NCBI RefSeq assembly: GCF_007994135.1
Contig: NZ_VLKF01000001.1
Coordinates: forward strand, 1,736,001 to 1,800,000
Reading direction: 5' to 3'
DNA length: 64,000 bases
DNA from: Modestobacter roseus
GTDB lineage: Bacteria > Actinomycetota > Actinomycetes > Mycobacteriales > Geodermatophilaceae
The notes under the pieces: model-generated
Seen by the model: only the letters and a program-made list of their open reading frames with translations
Database searches by the model: none
Told to the model about the DNA's origin: nothing
Made by a program: the position numbers and the translations under genes
Shown here: piece by piece, positions 19,965-29,087 of the stretch
Position numbering within the stretch: position 1 is the stretch's first letter
How the letters are laid out: each line of letters starts with the position of its first letter

Positions 19965-21776
19965 ATGTCCCTCGATGCCCCCCTCTCCCGACGCACCGTC
20001 TTCAAGGGCGGTGCCGCCGCGGCGGCCGCCGTCACCCTCGCGAGCCTCACGCCCGAGGCCGCCCGCGCCGCCGTGGCCGAGACCGCCCGCTCCGGCGTCT
20101 TCGGCTTCGGTGTCGCCAGCGGCGACCCCACCGCCACCGAACTGCTGATCTGGACCCGGGTCACGCCGACCCCCGAGTCGCTGCCCGGCAGCCGGCGCGG
20201 ACCGGCCGTCCCGGTCCGCTGGGAGGTCGCCGCCGACGAGGCGTTCACCGAGATCGTGCGCAGCGGGAACGTCGTCGCCGACGTCAGCCGCGACCACACC
20301 GTGAAGGTCGTGGTGAACCGGCTGACCCCCTACACCCGCTACTTCTACCGGTTCACCTGCGCCGGGCAGACCTCCCCGGTGGGCCGCACCCAGACCGCGC
20401 CGGACGAGCCGGGGCAGACGCACGCGCTGCGCATGGCGTTCGTGTCCTGCAGCAACTACACCGGCGGGTACTTCACCGCCTACCGGGGCATCGCCGCCCG
20501 TGACGACCTGGACTTCGTGCTGCACCTGGGCGACTACCTGTACGAGTACGGCAACTCCCCGCGGGTGGCCGGCGCCACCGGCTCCGGTGACCGGTACGGG
20601 CCCAACGCCCTGATCGGCATCCGGGACCACGAGCCGGTGCACGAGATGGTGTCGCTGGAGGACTACCGGCTCCGGCACGCGCTGTACAAGACCGACCCGG
20701 ACCTGCAGCGGGCCCACCAGCAGCACCCGTGGATCGTCATCTTCGACGACCACGAGATCACCAACGACGCCTACGACTTCGGCGCGGAGAACCACGAGCG
20801 GGACGACGACCCGGACTCCCCCTACACCGAGCCCGGCAAGCCCGACGGCATCAAGCCCGAGGGCGACTTCCTCTTCCGCCGGGCCAAGGCGTTCCAGGCC
20901 TACCTGGAGTGGATGCCGATCCGTGAGCCCGCGATGTGGCAGCCGCTGCCGAGCAAGGGCCGGCAGTTCTTCCGCCGGTTCAGCTTCGGCGACCTGGCCG
21001 AGCTGTCGGTGATCGAGACCCGGCAGAACCGCAGCGAGCAGGTGCCGGCCACGGTCGACGGCGCGGTCAACCCCGCGCTGGCCGACCCGCGCCGCCACCT
21101 GCCCGAGCCGCCGCAGCTGGACTGGCTGACCACGGGCCTGCGCACCGGGCGGACCGACTGGCACCTGGTCGGCAACCAGACGGTCTTCGCCCGGGTGTTC
21201 GCCGTCCCGCGGCCGGGCACCGTGCCCGGCTCGGTGTTCAACGCCGACCAGTGGGACGGCTACCAGGCCGACCAGCGCGCCGTGCTCGACGCGATGGCCG
21301 CCGCCGGCACCGACCCGGTCGTGCTCACCGGGGACATCCACTCCTCCTGGGCCAACGACCTCCCCACGGACGTCACTGCGTACCCGGCGAACGGCAACTC
21401 CGTCGGCGTGGAGTTCGTCTGCCCATCGGTGACCAGCAACGGCTTCAAGGAGGCCGTCGGCTCCGCGGCCGCGGCGACCGCGACCACGGCCGCGTTCCAG
21501 GCGGCCAACCCGTGGGTGCGCTACCTGGAGGGCATCGGCCACGGCTTCGTCGTCCTGGACGTGACGCCGGAGCGGGTGCAGGCCGACTACTGGTTCATCC
21601 GCAGCAACGGGGACAAGGGCCTGGCCGTCGACCCGCGGCTGGACCCGCAGGCGACCGTGGGCTACGAGACCTCGTTCGCCTCGGTCAAGGGCTCCCGGAA
21701 GATCAGCGGCCCGGTCGGCCAGCTGGGCGCCCGCAGCGACACCCCGCGCAGCGCCCGGGTGCCCGCCACCCGCTGA
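19965..21776 (+). CDS. phoD: Tat-exported alkaline phosphatase D (PhoD family)
   Basis: A 603-residue PhoD metallophosphatase. The twin-arginine signal SRRTVFKGG (residues 8-16) with an Ala-rich h-region targets it folded outside the cell. Then comes an N-terminal fibronectin-like PhoD domain (GVASGDPTATELLIWTRVTP) and the catalytic domain with HLGDYLYEY, FDDHEITND and GDIHSSW, which bind Ca/Fe in the family. It hydrolyses phosphomonoesters or diesters. The ATG at 19965 gives the complete Tat signal; longer frames are spurious. It ends at a 14-bp hairpin. Confidence 0.92.
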   Translation: MSLDAPLSRRTVFKGGAAAAAAVTLASLTPEAARAAVAETARSGVFGFGVASGDPTATELLIWTRVTPTPESLPGSRRGPAVPVRWEVAADEAFTEIVRSGNVVADVSRDHTVKVVVNRLTPYTRYFYRFTCAGQTSPVGRTQTAPDEPGQTHALRMAFVSCSNYTGGYFTAYRGIAARDDLDFVLHLGDYLYEYGNSPRVAGATGSGDRYGPNALIGIRDHEPVHEMVSLEDYRLRHALYKTDPDLQRAHQQHPWIVIFDDHEITNDAYDFGAENHERDDDPDSPYTEPGKPDGIKPEGDFLFRRAKAFQAYLEWMPIREPAMWQPLPSKGRQFFRRFSFGDLAELSVIETRQNRSEQVPATVDGAVNPALADPRRHLPEPPQLDWLTTGLRTGRTDWHLVGNQTVFARVFAVPRPGTVPGSVFNADQWDGYQADQRAVLDAMAAAGTDPVVLTGDIHSSWANDLPTDVTAYPANGNSVGVEFVCPSVTSNGFKEAVGSAAAATATTAAFQAANPWVRYLEGIGHGFVVLDVTPERVQADYWFIRSNGDKGLAVDPRLDPQATVGYETSFASVKGSRKISGPVGQLGARSDTPRSARVPATR

Positions 21777-21786
21777 CCCAGCGGCG

Positions 21787-21820
21787 GCTGACCGCCCCGG
21801 TTCCGGCCGGGGCGGTCAGC
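21787..21820. terminator. Hairpin terminator between convergent genes
   Basis: GCTGACCGCCCCGG (21787-21800) and CCGGGGCGGTCAGC (21807-21820) form a perfect 14-bp stem with a 6-nt loop. The stop codon of the minus-strand stress protein (21816-21818) lies inside the right arm. Confidence 0.85.
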
Positions 21821-22253
21821 TCGCGGTCTGCCGGTCGTCGACGAGGTGGACGACCGGCAGACCGCAGGACCTCTCGATCTTCGCCGGCAGGTTGCCGCGC
21901 AGCCAGCGGGAGATGCCCAGCGGCAGGGTGGAGACGATCACCTCGTCGGCGGGCGCCCGGCCCAGCGCCAGGCGCAGCGCCTCCATCGCGTCGGGGTCAC
22001 CGACCTCGCCGTCGGCCTCCCCGCCGAGCTCGCGGATCTCGGTGAGCGCCCGGTCCAGCCGCTGGCTGGCCAGCGCGTAGGCGCGCTCGTCCGACGACGG
22101 GCCGCTGCCGGCGGCGCCGGCCTGGTCGTGCACCGGGGTGGCGGGGACGACGACGTGGAACTGGTGCGGCCCGGCCGCGACCCGCTCCTGCACGGCGGCG
22201 AGGAGCTTCTCCCCGCCCAGGGTCTGGTTGGCGAGCACCAGGGTGCGTGGCAT
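21816..22253 (-). CDS. Universal-stress-like alpha/beta protein
   Basis: A 145-residue protein. The N-terminal strand MPRTLVLANQTLGGEKLLAA and C-terminal ADEVIVSTLPLGISRWLRGN followed by LPVVHLV resemble UspA-like folds common in actinomycetes, but the glycine-rich ATP loop is not intact. The ATG at 22253 has GGAGGG upstream. Longer same-frame extensions run through the neighbouring dehydrogenase gene and are not real. Role probably in stress response; specifics unknown. Confidence 0.7.
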   Translation of the reverse strand: MPRTLVLANQTLGGEKLLAAVQERVAAGPHQFHVVVPATPVHDQAGAAGSGPSSDERAYALASQRLDRALTEIRELGGEADGEVGDPDAMEALRLALGRAPADEVIVSTLPLGISRWLRGNLPAKIERSCGLPVVHLVDDRQTAS

Positions 22254-22375
22254 GGCGTGTTCCCTCCGGCGCTGGTGGGTGACCTGGGTCACGCTAGGCC
22301 GCCCCGGGTCCGCGCGGGTGGCCGGCGGACGTCGCGTGGGTGTCCACCGTGCGACGTCCGCCCGAGCCCCGGGTG

Positions 22376-23482
22376 TCAGTCCTGCGGCATGGTGATGACC
22401 GGCTTGACCACCGCGCCGCTGTACGAGGCCTCCATCGCCTCGCCGATCCGCTCCAGCGGGAACCGCTCCACCAGCTTGTCGATCGGGAAGCGGCCACTGG
22501 CGTGCAGGGCCATCAGCGCGCCGATGAGCGGCTCGCTGCGGCCGCTGCCGCCCAGGGTGCCGACGATGGTCTTGCCCCAGAGCGTGCTCATGTGGTCGGC
22601 GCTGAACTCCGCCCCGGCCGGCGCCCCGCCGATGAGGATCGCCTTCCCGCGCATGCCGACCGAGTCGATGGCCTGCCGGACGACCGGGACGATGCCGGTG
22701 CACTCCAGGGCGAAGTCCGCCGGTCCGCCGCAGATGTCGGCGATCGCCTGCACCGGGTCGGTCGTGCCGGCGTCGACCACCTCGGTGGCGCCCAGCTCGC
22801 GGGCCAGCCGCAGCCGGGACTCGTGCCGGTCGACGGCGATGATCGTGCTGGCCGCGGAGTTGCGCGCCGCCATGACCGCCGCCAGGCCCACCGTGCCGGC
22901 CCCGTAGACCACCAGGGACGCGCCGGGCAGCGGGCGGGCGGTGTGGAAGACCGCGCCGGCGCCGGTGGCCAGGCCGCAGGCCAGCGGCCCCATCAGGTCG
23001 ACCGGCATGCCGTCGGGCACCGGCACCAGCGAGGTCGCCGTCGCCAGCGCGTGGGTGGCGAACGACGACTGGCCGAAGAACGCCCCGGCCAGCGGGTCGC
23101 CCCCAGCGGTCTTCAGGCCCGAGGTGCCGATCGGCCGGTGGCCGCTGAAGGCCAGCTCGCCCAGGTTGAGGCAGTACCGCGGTTCGCCGTCCAGGCAGTT
23201 GCGGCAGTGCCCGCACCACGGCCAGCCCATCACCACGGCCTGGCCCTCGCGCACGTTGCTGACCCCGTCGCCGACGGCGACGACCGTCCCGGCGCCCTCG
23301 TGGCCCAGCACGCCGGGCAGCGGGAACGGCATCTGCCCCTCCCGGGCCAGCCCGTCGGTGTGGCAGAAACCGGTCGCGGTGACCCGGACCAGCACCTCGC
23401 CCGGGCCGGGCTGGTCCAGCTCGAGCTCCCGGACGACGAACGGGGCGTCCGGCTGCTCGACGACCGCGGCGGTGACCTTCAT
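22376..23482 (-). CDS. Zinc-dependent alcohol dehydrogenase (MDR family)
   Basis: A 368-residue NAD(P)-dependent medium-chain dehydrogenase. Catalytic zinc ligands sit in GFCHTDG and LGHEGAG, the four structural-zinc cysteines in CGHCRNCLDGEPRYC, and the Rossmann glycines in VYGAGTVGLAAV. It resembles class III and aryl-alcohol dehydrogenases. The ATG at 23482 with GGGGAG upstream is preferred over one five codons earlier. It stands alone between unrelated genes, so its substrate is unassigned. Confidence 0.87.
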   Translation of the reverse strand: MKVTAAVVEQPDAPFVVRELELDQPGPGEVLVRVTATGFCHTDGLAREGQMPFPLPGVLGHEGAGTVVAVGDGVSNVREGQAVVMGWPWCGHCRNCLDGEPRYCLNLGELAFSGHRPIGTSGLKTAGGDPLAGAFFGQSSFATHALATATSLVPVPDGMPVDLMGPLACGLATGAGAVFHTARPLPGASLVVYGAGTVGLAAVMAARNSAASTIIAVDRHESRLRLARELGATEVVDAGTTDPVQAIADICGGPADFALECTGIVPVVRQAIDSVGMRGKAILIGGAPAGAEFSADHMSTLWGKTIVGTLGGSGRSEPLIGALMALHASGRFPIDKLVERFPLERIGEAMEASYSGAVVKPVITMPQD

Positions 23483-23654
23483 GTGCACTCCCCGCACCGG
23501 GTCGGCCGACGGCGGCCGCGCCGGTGCGCCCGCGGACCGTCGCGCCGGCGGCGTCGCTGCCCCGGCGTGCCCGCAGTCTGCCCGCGGCGGGCGGGGAGCC
23601 GCTCACCGGATCGAGACGGCACCAGCGCCCGCGACATCCGTCCCGGGCGCACCG

Positions 23655-24005
23655 TCAGGAGCGGGTCGCGTCCAGCCGGTCGAGCAGGTCCTTCGCCGCG
23701 CGGCGGATCTCCTCGTGGTCGTTCTGCGACGCCCGCTGCTCGGCGTGGATCAGCGCCGCCCGGTTGACCTCCTCGAAGTCACCGTAGGGGAACCGGTGAC
23801 GCCCCTTGGCGCCCTCGCCCTCGTCCGGGTCGACCGCCAGGTGCCACTCGGCGTAGCCCTGCTGACCCTCGTCCTCCCGCTCCTCGTTCTCCTCGCCGGT
23901 CGACGGCGCCGCGTCGGACCACGGGGTCTGGTCGTCGTACTGGCCGGCGTCGATCAGCTGCTGGGCGTGGCGGACCCCGGCGTCGTCCACTCGGTAGTTC
24001 GGCAT
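23655..24005 (-). CDS. Small acidic protein of unknown function
   Basis: A 116-residue, very acidic soluble protein: MPNYRVDDAGVRHAQQLIDAG, an acidic middle (GEENEEREDEGQQ) and the helical C-terminus EEIRRAAKDLLDRLDA. No catalytic motif or signal. Coding is supported by the clean frame and the sensible composition relative to the other frames. I do not recognise a named family. It stands divergent to the next gene by about 60 bp. Confidence 0.65.
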   Translation of the reverse strand: MPNYRVDDAGVRHAQQLIDAGQYDDQTPWSDAAPSTGEENEEREDEGQQGYAEWHLAVDPDEGEGAKGRHRFPYGDFEEVNRAALIHAEQRASQNDHEEIRRAAKDLLDRLDATRS

Positions 24006-24064
24006 GCGGCGCCCCTACCCGCCTCTCCCCCGGTGATCACCCGGAGATGGGCGATCATGGCCCG

Positions 24065-24649
24065 GTGAACGGCACCGACGACACCTCAGCGACCGTTCCC
24101 CTGCCCACCCGCCGGGCGGTCCTGCTGCCGCCGGTGGACCCGGCGACGGCGACCGGGCTGCTGCAGGCCACCGGGTGCGGCGGCTGGCTCGTCCCGGAGC
24201 CGGGCGGGGCCACCGTGTTCACCGGCGAGGTGCTCTCGGCCGGGGCGCTGGCCCGCGCGCTGGGGCACGGCGCCGGGAGGCCGGACGGGGTGCTGCTGTG
24301 GGCCGACCCGTCCGGGCCGGAGGCGGGCTTCGTGCTGCTGCACCGGGGCGACGTCGTCACCGCGCACAGCTGGACGACGTCCGGCGCCGGTGAGCTGGGT
24401 GAGCCGGCCCTCGCGGCGCGGGCCACCGGCCGGCCCGGGGTGGAGCCGGCGCTGCGCGACCTGCTGGCCCGCCCGGCGGCCGACCCGCTGGCCCACCTGC
24501 CCGAGCTGGCCGACCTGTTCGGGGTGCCGGCGGCGGTGCTGCCGCTGCTCACCGCGGCCGCGCTGCCCACGGGCTCGGTGCGCGTGCCCGTGGCGCCGCG
24601 GCGCCCGGGCCGGCTGCGCAGCCTGCTCGGCGGCGTCCGCCGCCGGTGA
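24065..24649 (+). CDS. Hypothetical protein
   Basis: About 194 residues from the GTG at 24065; an ATG at 24047 in the same frame would add six residues. It begins NGTDDTSATVPLPTRRAVLL after the start. The body is hydrophobic and Gly/Ala-rich with repeated short motifs, such as DPSGPEAGFVLLHRGDVVTA and LAHLPELADLFGVPAAVLPL, and it ends in a basic tail (GRLRSLLGGVRRR). No transmembrane run or known motif is seen. Convergent with the following SDR gene, 9 bp away. Confidence 0.55.
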   Translation: MNGTDDTSATVPLPTRRAVLLPPVDPATATGLLQATGCGGWLVPEPGGATVFTGEVLSAGALARALGHGAGRPDGVLLWADPSGPEAGFVLLHRGDVVTAHSWTTSGAGELGEPALAARATGRPGVEPALRDLLARPAADPLAHLPELADLFGVPAAVLPLLTAAALPTGSVRVPVAPRRPGRLRSLLGGVRRR

Positions 24650-24658
24650 CCAGGCCGC

Positions 24659-25719
24659 TCAGCGCAGCGGCGGGATCACCTTCCGGTCCGCCAGCTGCCG
24701 GAAGAGCTCGGTGAACCGCTCCTCGGTGTCCAGGCAATCGGCGAACCCGGCCTGCCGCAGCTTGATCGTGGAGCTGACGTTGTCGAAGCCGCTGGTGACG
24801 ATGAACTGCCCGAACTCCCAGCCGACCAGGTCCTCGTACGGGGTGGGCACCAGGTCGTGCCGGGCCACGAGCCGCTCCCAGACGTCCCGCCGGTCGGCCA
24901 TCGCCTCGGCCAGCGGCACCGGCTGGGGCTCGGCGGAGTCCATGCCGAACGCGCGGGCGAACGCCGGGAACAGGTGCCGCCAGCGCAACTGGTCGCCGTT
25001 GGTCACGTTGTAGACCTCGCCGTCCGCGGCCGGCTCGCCCCCGACCCAGGCGGTGGCCCGGGCGAGCAGCTCCGCGTCGGTGACCTGGTACAGGGCGTCG
25101 TAGGCGGCGAGGCTGCCCGGGAAGCGCAGCGGCTGGCCGAGCTCCCGGCTGATCGCGGCGTAGACGGCGATGACCATGAGCAGGTTCATCGGGTTGCCGA
25201 CGGCGTAGCCGATCACCCCCTCCGGCCGCAGCACGGTGAGCCGGAACCCGCGCTCGGCGGCGACCTCGCGGAGCAGGTCCTCCTGGTCGTAGTAGAAGTT
25301 CGGCTGGACGATCCGCGGGTCGGTCTCCTTGGCCGGGGTGTTGAAGAACCCCATGTGCGCGCCGTAGGCCTTGCCGCCCTGGTACAGGGTCACGTGCTCC
25401 AGCGGTGCGCCGGCGGTGGCGAGCCCGTCGAGGGTGTGGCGGAGCATCCCGACGTTGACCTCGGACAGCTCCCGGGCGGTCGGCTGCTCGGCGTAGGCGC
25501 CGAACACCAGGTGGGTGGTGTCGGCGGCCGCGGCGAGGCCGTCGCGGGCCGCGTCGGCGTCGCGCAGGTCGACGGCCAGGTGCTCCCAGCCGGCCTCCCG
25601 CGGCGTGCGACGGCTGACCCCCGCACCCGCCAGCCCGGCCGCCGGGCGTACTCGGCGGCGGCGTGCGCCCCGATCACCCCGCCCGCGCCGGTGACCAGCA
25701 CGCTGCCCTGCTCGCTCAT
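24659..25719 (-). pseudogene. PRISE-like SDR (NAD-dependent epimerase/reductase), frameshifted
   Basis: The start ATG 25719 gives MSEQGSVLVTGAGGVIGAHA, a Rossmann N-terminus, but this frame diverges after about 34 residues. From there the homologous sequence (VSRRTPREAG, NFYYDQEDLL, YDALYQVTD, to PPLR) continues in another frame to 24659. The switch falls in a run of five C at 25618-25622; six would restore VRGVSRRTPRE. NFYYDQEDLL is the conserved tyrosine motif of the progesterone-5-beta-reductase/iridoid-synthase-like family. The start overlaps the zinc-ribbon gene by 4 bp. Either a real null allele or a homopolymer error. Confidence 0.75.
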
Positions 25720-26153
25720 CCCACTGCCCCTCGGTCCGCCGTCCGTCCGGGGCCTCCATGCCCGCCGACGCGACGGTGAACCGCACAGCCGAAGAGCTCG
25801 CCGATCAGCGACTTCTTCTTGCGGGACTTCGAGTAGCCGTGGCCCGAGCCGTGCCCGGAGCTGCTGGCGCGCACCTGGCCGAGCACCTCGCTGACGACGG
25901 CGCCCAGCGAGCCCGCCTGCTGCCCCGGGTACTGACCGGACTGGTGCTGGCCGGACTGGTGCTGGCCGGACTGTGGCGCGGAGGCGGGCCGCTGCGGCGC
26001 GCCGTCGTGCCAGGCGTTCTCCGCGTCGACCAGCCGCTCGAGCTCACCACGGTCCAGGAAGATGCCGCGGCAGTCGGCGCACTGGTCGACGTGCACGCCG
26101 TTGCGCTCGTAGGTGCGCATCGATCCCTGGCACTTCGGGCAGACGAGGTCCAT
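25716..26153 (-). CDS. TFIIB-type zinc-ribbon protein
   Basis: A 145-residue protein. The N-terminus is a zinc ribbon, MDLVCPKCQGSM with CADCRGIFLDRGELERL (zf-TFIIB family). The middle is a Gln/Ser/His-rich linker with SGQH repeats, and then a basic KSRKKKSLIGELFG. In relatives the protein ends near ELFG; here about 20 more residues run into the SDR start, overlapping by 4 bp. The ATG at 26153 follows a GA-rich site. The role is unknown; the family binds zinc and is common in actinobacteria. Confidence 0.78.
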   Translation of the reverse strand: MDLVCPKCQGSMRTYERNGVHVDQCADCRGIFLDRGELERLVDAENAWHDGAPQRPASAPQSGQHQSGQHQSGQYPGQQAGSLGAVVSEVLGQVRASSSGHGSGHGYSKSRKKKSLIGELFGCAVHRRVGGHGGPGRTADRGAVG

Positions 26154-26204
26154 GCGCGGCCAACGGTGGCCAGCACCGCCGGGTTCCCGTGCCAGGGTGA
26201 CCGG

Positions 26205-27278
26205 GTGAGCATCGAGCGCACCGTGCGGCTGTCCTTCGGTTCCGCCTCCCGCGAGGCCACCACCCACACCAACCTCTCGGCGGTCCGCAGCGACGGCCCG
26301 GTGCTGTGGGTGGCCGGCGACGAGACCGCGACGATCGAGCGGCTGGTGGCCGACGACGCGGCGCACCCCACCGGCTACGGCGAGGAGACGACGTTCCGGC
26401 TGGCCGACCTCGTCGACCTGCCCGGGGACGCCGCGGAGGAGGCCGACATCGAGGGGCTGGCCCGCGCCGGGGACTTCCTGTGGGCGGTGGGGTCGCACAG
26501 CCTGCGGCGGAAGCGGATCAAGGACAAGCACGAGGGCGACAAGGCGCTGCGCCGCCTCGGGAAGGTGAGCGGGCAGGCCAACCGGCAGGTGATCGTGCGG
26601 CTGCCGGTCGCCGACGTCGGCGGCCTCCCGACCCTCGTCCCCGAGCTGACCGTCGACGGCGCCCGGCACGTGGCGGCGGTGTTCGGCGTGACCGGTCCCG
26701 ACCTCCGCGACCTGCTCGCCGACGACGAGCACCTGGCGCCGTTCCTGCCCATCCCGGGCAAGGACAACGGGCTGGACGTCGAGGGCATCGCGGTGGCCGG
26801 TGAGCGCGTGTACCTCGGGCTGCGCGGGCCGGTGCTGCGCGGCTGGGCCGTGGTCCTGGAGCTGCGCCCCGAGCCCGACCCGGCGGAGCCCGGGCGCCTG
26901 CTGCTCCAGCCGTTCGCCGATGGCCGCCCGTACCGCAAGCACGTGCTCGACCTCGCCGGGCTGGGCGTCCGCGACCTCTGCCCGCACGGAGACGACCTGC
27001 TGGTGCTGGCCGGCCCGACGATGGACCTCGACGGCCCGGTGCACGTGTTCCGCTGGCACCGGGCGCTGACCGCGGAGACCGCGCAGGTGGTCCGGGGTGA
27101 GCAGCTCACCCGCGAGGTCGACCTGCCCTTCGGCGTCGGCGACGACCACGCCGAGGGGATCGGGCTGCTGCCTGGCGACGACGCGCGGCTGCTGGTGGTC
27201 TACGACAGCCCGGCGCCGTCCCGGCTGGACGACGCCGGGGGCGTCACCGCCGACGTCGTCCGGCTGCCCGCACGCTGA
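26205..27278 (+). CDS. DUF3616 domain protein
   Basis: A 357-residue beta-rich protein with repeated strand-turn segments such as GPVLWVAGDETATIERL, LWAVGSHSLRRKR, VEGIAVAGERVYLGLRGPVL and AEGIGLLPGDDARLLVV. These blades match DUF3616 proteins, predicted beta-propellers of unknown function. No signal peptide, so cytoplasmic. The GTG at 26205 is the first start after the divergent zinc-ribbon gene (52 bp between). Convergent with the next gene. Confidence 0.78.
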   Translation: MSIERTVRLSFGSASREATTHTNLSAVRSDGPVLWVAGDETATIERLVADDAAHPTGYGEETTFRLADLVDLPGDAAEEADIEGLARAGDFLWAVGSHSLRRKRIKDKHEGDKALRRLGKVSGQANRQVIVRLPVADVGGLPTLVPELTVDGARHVAAVFGVTGPDLRDLLADDEHLAPFLPIPGKDNGLDVEGIAVAGERVYLGLRGPVLRGWAVVLELRPEPDPAEPGRLLLQPFADGRPYRKHVLDLAGLGVRDLCPHGDDLLVLAGPTMDLDGPVHVFRWHRALTAETAQVVRGEQLTREVDLPFGVGDDHAEGIGLLPGDDARLLVVYDSPAPSRLDDAGGVTADVVRLPAR

Positions 27279-27288
27279 CCCCGGGCGC

Positions 27289-28164
27289 TCAGGCTCCCGA
27301 CCCGAGCGTGGCGACCGTCGCCCGCACCTCCGCGGCGGTGGCCGGCTCGACCGGCAGCGAGGCGAGCAGGGTCGGCACCTCCTCCGGGAGCAGCCCCTCG
27401 GCGAGCAGCAGCTCCAGCAGCCGGTCGGCCTGGGCCGGCGGCACCGGCAGGGTCAGCCCGGACTCCCGGACGGCGGCCTCGGCGAGGAACAGCGCGCCGG
27501 CGAGGTCGTCGCGTGCCGGGTCGGGCGCGGGCGGTGCGGGCGCGGCGGCCCGGGTGACCGCCTCCGCGGCCCGCACCAGCGACAGCGGCAGCCCCTCGGC
27601 CTCCACCTGCACCAGCGGTGCGCTGCCTATGGCGGCGAGCACGAGGTGCTCGGCGTCGATGCGCAGCGGCGCCTCCCACTCCCCCACGCGGACCACCTCG
27701 ACCAGGTCCCGGCCGTCCTCGCCGAGCTCGTCGAGCAGCTCCGCCCACGCCGCCGCACGGGTGTCCCGGGCGCGTTCGGCGGCGAGCACGCACGTCTCCA
27801 GGGCGAACGGCTCGACCACCTCCCGGTCGAACCGCTCGGCGATGAGCGTGCCGTCGGCGGTCACCGCGTTCAGCGCGTCCTGGAAGCTGCCCGGGCGGGC
27901 GTCGCCCAGCTCCAGCCGGCCGTCCTCCTCGCCGGACAGCGGCTGCCCGGTGATCGCGCGGGCGCCGATGGTCAGCCCGGTCGTCACCACCCGGCCGCGG
28001 ACGCGCAGGTGGTGCGGCTGGTCGGACAGGCCCACCGCCCAGGCGCACGCCTCGGCGATCAGCGCCCCGGCGCGCTCCCGCAGCACCTCGCGCGCGAGCA
28101 GGGCCATGAAGTCCGGGCCGAAGGAGGCGGGGCCGAAGGAGGTCGCGTCGAACACGCCCTCCAC
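27289..28164 (-). CDS. Hypothetical protein, Ala/Glu-rich
   Basis: A 291-residue protein from the GTG at 28164, starting EGVFDATSFGPASFGPDFMA after the initiator. Central segments include TTGLTIGARAITGQPLSGEE and AERFDREVVEPFALETCVLA. The C-terminus is helical and Glu/Ala-rich. No signal peptide or membrane segment. I cannot place it in a family. It is followed at 11 bp by the convergent DUF3616 gene and preceded by the HDOD gene on the same strand with a 36-bp gap, so it may be co-expressed with HDOD. Confidence 0.6.
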   Translation of the reverse strand: MEGVFDATSFGPASFGPDFMALLAREVLRERAGALIAEACAWAVGLSDQPHHLRVRGRVVTTGLTIGARAITGQPLSGEEDGRLELGDARPGSFQDALNAVTADGTLIAERFDREVVEPFALETCVLAAERARDTRAAAWAELLDELGEDGRDLVEVVRVGEWEAPLRIDAEHLVLAAIGSAPLVQVEAEGLPLSLVRAAEAVTRAAAPAPPAPDPARDDLAGALFLAEAAVRESGLTLPVPPAQADRLLELLLAEGLLPEEVPTLLASLPVEPATAAEVRATVATLGSGA

Positions 28165-28200
28165 TGTCCCCCCGGCCGGCGCGGCACGCCCGCGTGCGGC

Positions 28201-29019
28201 TCAGCCGAGCAGGGCGCTGCGCAGCTCCTCGGCGTCGGTGCGCACCTGGGACAGGATCGGCTGCACGTCCCGCTCCCGCAGCTGCCCGCAGGTCAGCGCG
28301 GTGATGTTCTGCTCCTCGTGGTCGTCGTCGGTGAGCCGCGCCCCGACCTCGAAGGCGGCCCGCAGCAGCGCGCCGGCGAACGAGCCGAGGTCGTCGACCT
28401 GCTTGAGCGGGGTGACCATGTCCGGCGGGAAGCCCCACTGCTCCAGCGCCACCGAGGTCAGCCGCAGCGCGGAGATGCCGTACTGCTGCACCTCCGCCGT
28501 CCGCCGGCCGGTGAACGAGCGGTGGCCCGCCCACAGCTCCGCGTAGCCCTCCGGGTCGTTGTGGTGCAGCAGGGCCACGCCCATCTGGGCCAGCAGCCCC
28601 TGGCACAGCGCGTCCTGCGGGCGCTCGGCGAACCGCGGGGCCAGCGTCGAGGCGGCCAGCGCCACGGTGGTGCTCAGCTGCCAGAAGTCCTCGGGCAGCC
28701 GCGACTCGTCGTCCAGGTCGGTGAGCGCGACGGTGGCCATGGTGCGCACGGTGGCGAAGCCGATCACGGTGACCGCGAACTGCAGCGAGGTGACCCGGCC
28801 GCGCATCCCGTAGAAGGCGGAGTTGGCCAGCTTCATCACCCGCCCGGCCAGCGCGACGTCCGCGCTCAGCACGTGCGACAGCTCCGCGGCGCTGGCCTGC
28901 TCGGAGTTCGCCACCGAGACGATCTGCGCCGCCACCGGCCGCTGGGCGGCCATCGTGTCGATGCTGGCCAGCACCCGCTCCAGGTCGAACATCGGCGCGG
29001 CGGCGAGGGGGGTGGTCAC
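28201..29019 (-). CDS. HDOD domain signalling protein
   Basis: A 272-residue single-domain HDOD protein: LSADVALAGRVMKLANSAFYG, then VIGFATVRTMATVAL, with a C-terminal helical region. HDOD is a degenerate HD fold linked to c-di-GMP or general stress signalling. The GTG at 29019 has GGAG upstream. The adjacent upstream gene on the same strand (68 bp away) encodes a PAS-GGDEF-EAL protein, which supports a shared signalling role. No catalytic HD pair is evident, as expected for the family. Confidence 0.85.
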   Translation of the reverse strand: MTTPLAAAPMFDLERVLASIDTMAAQRPVAAQIVSVANSEQASAAELSHVLSADVALAGRVMKLANSAFYGMRGRVTSLQFAVTVIGFATVRTMATVALTDLDDESRLPEDFWQLSTTVALAASTLAPRFAERPQDALCQGLLAQMGVALLHHNDPEGYAELWAGHRSFTGRRTAEVQQYGISALRLTSVALEQWGFPPDMVTPLKQVDDLGSFAGALLRAAFEVGARLTDDDHEEQNITALTCGQLRERDVQPILSQVRTDAEELRSALLG

Positions 29020-29087
29020 GAGGGCTCCAGGTCGAGCGGTCGGGGCGGGGCCGGCGGTACGGGGTGAGCGGGTCGTTCGCGAGGCGG

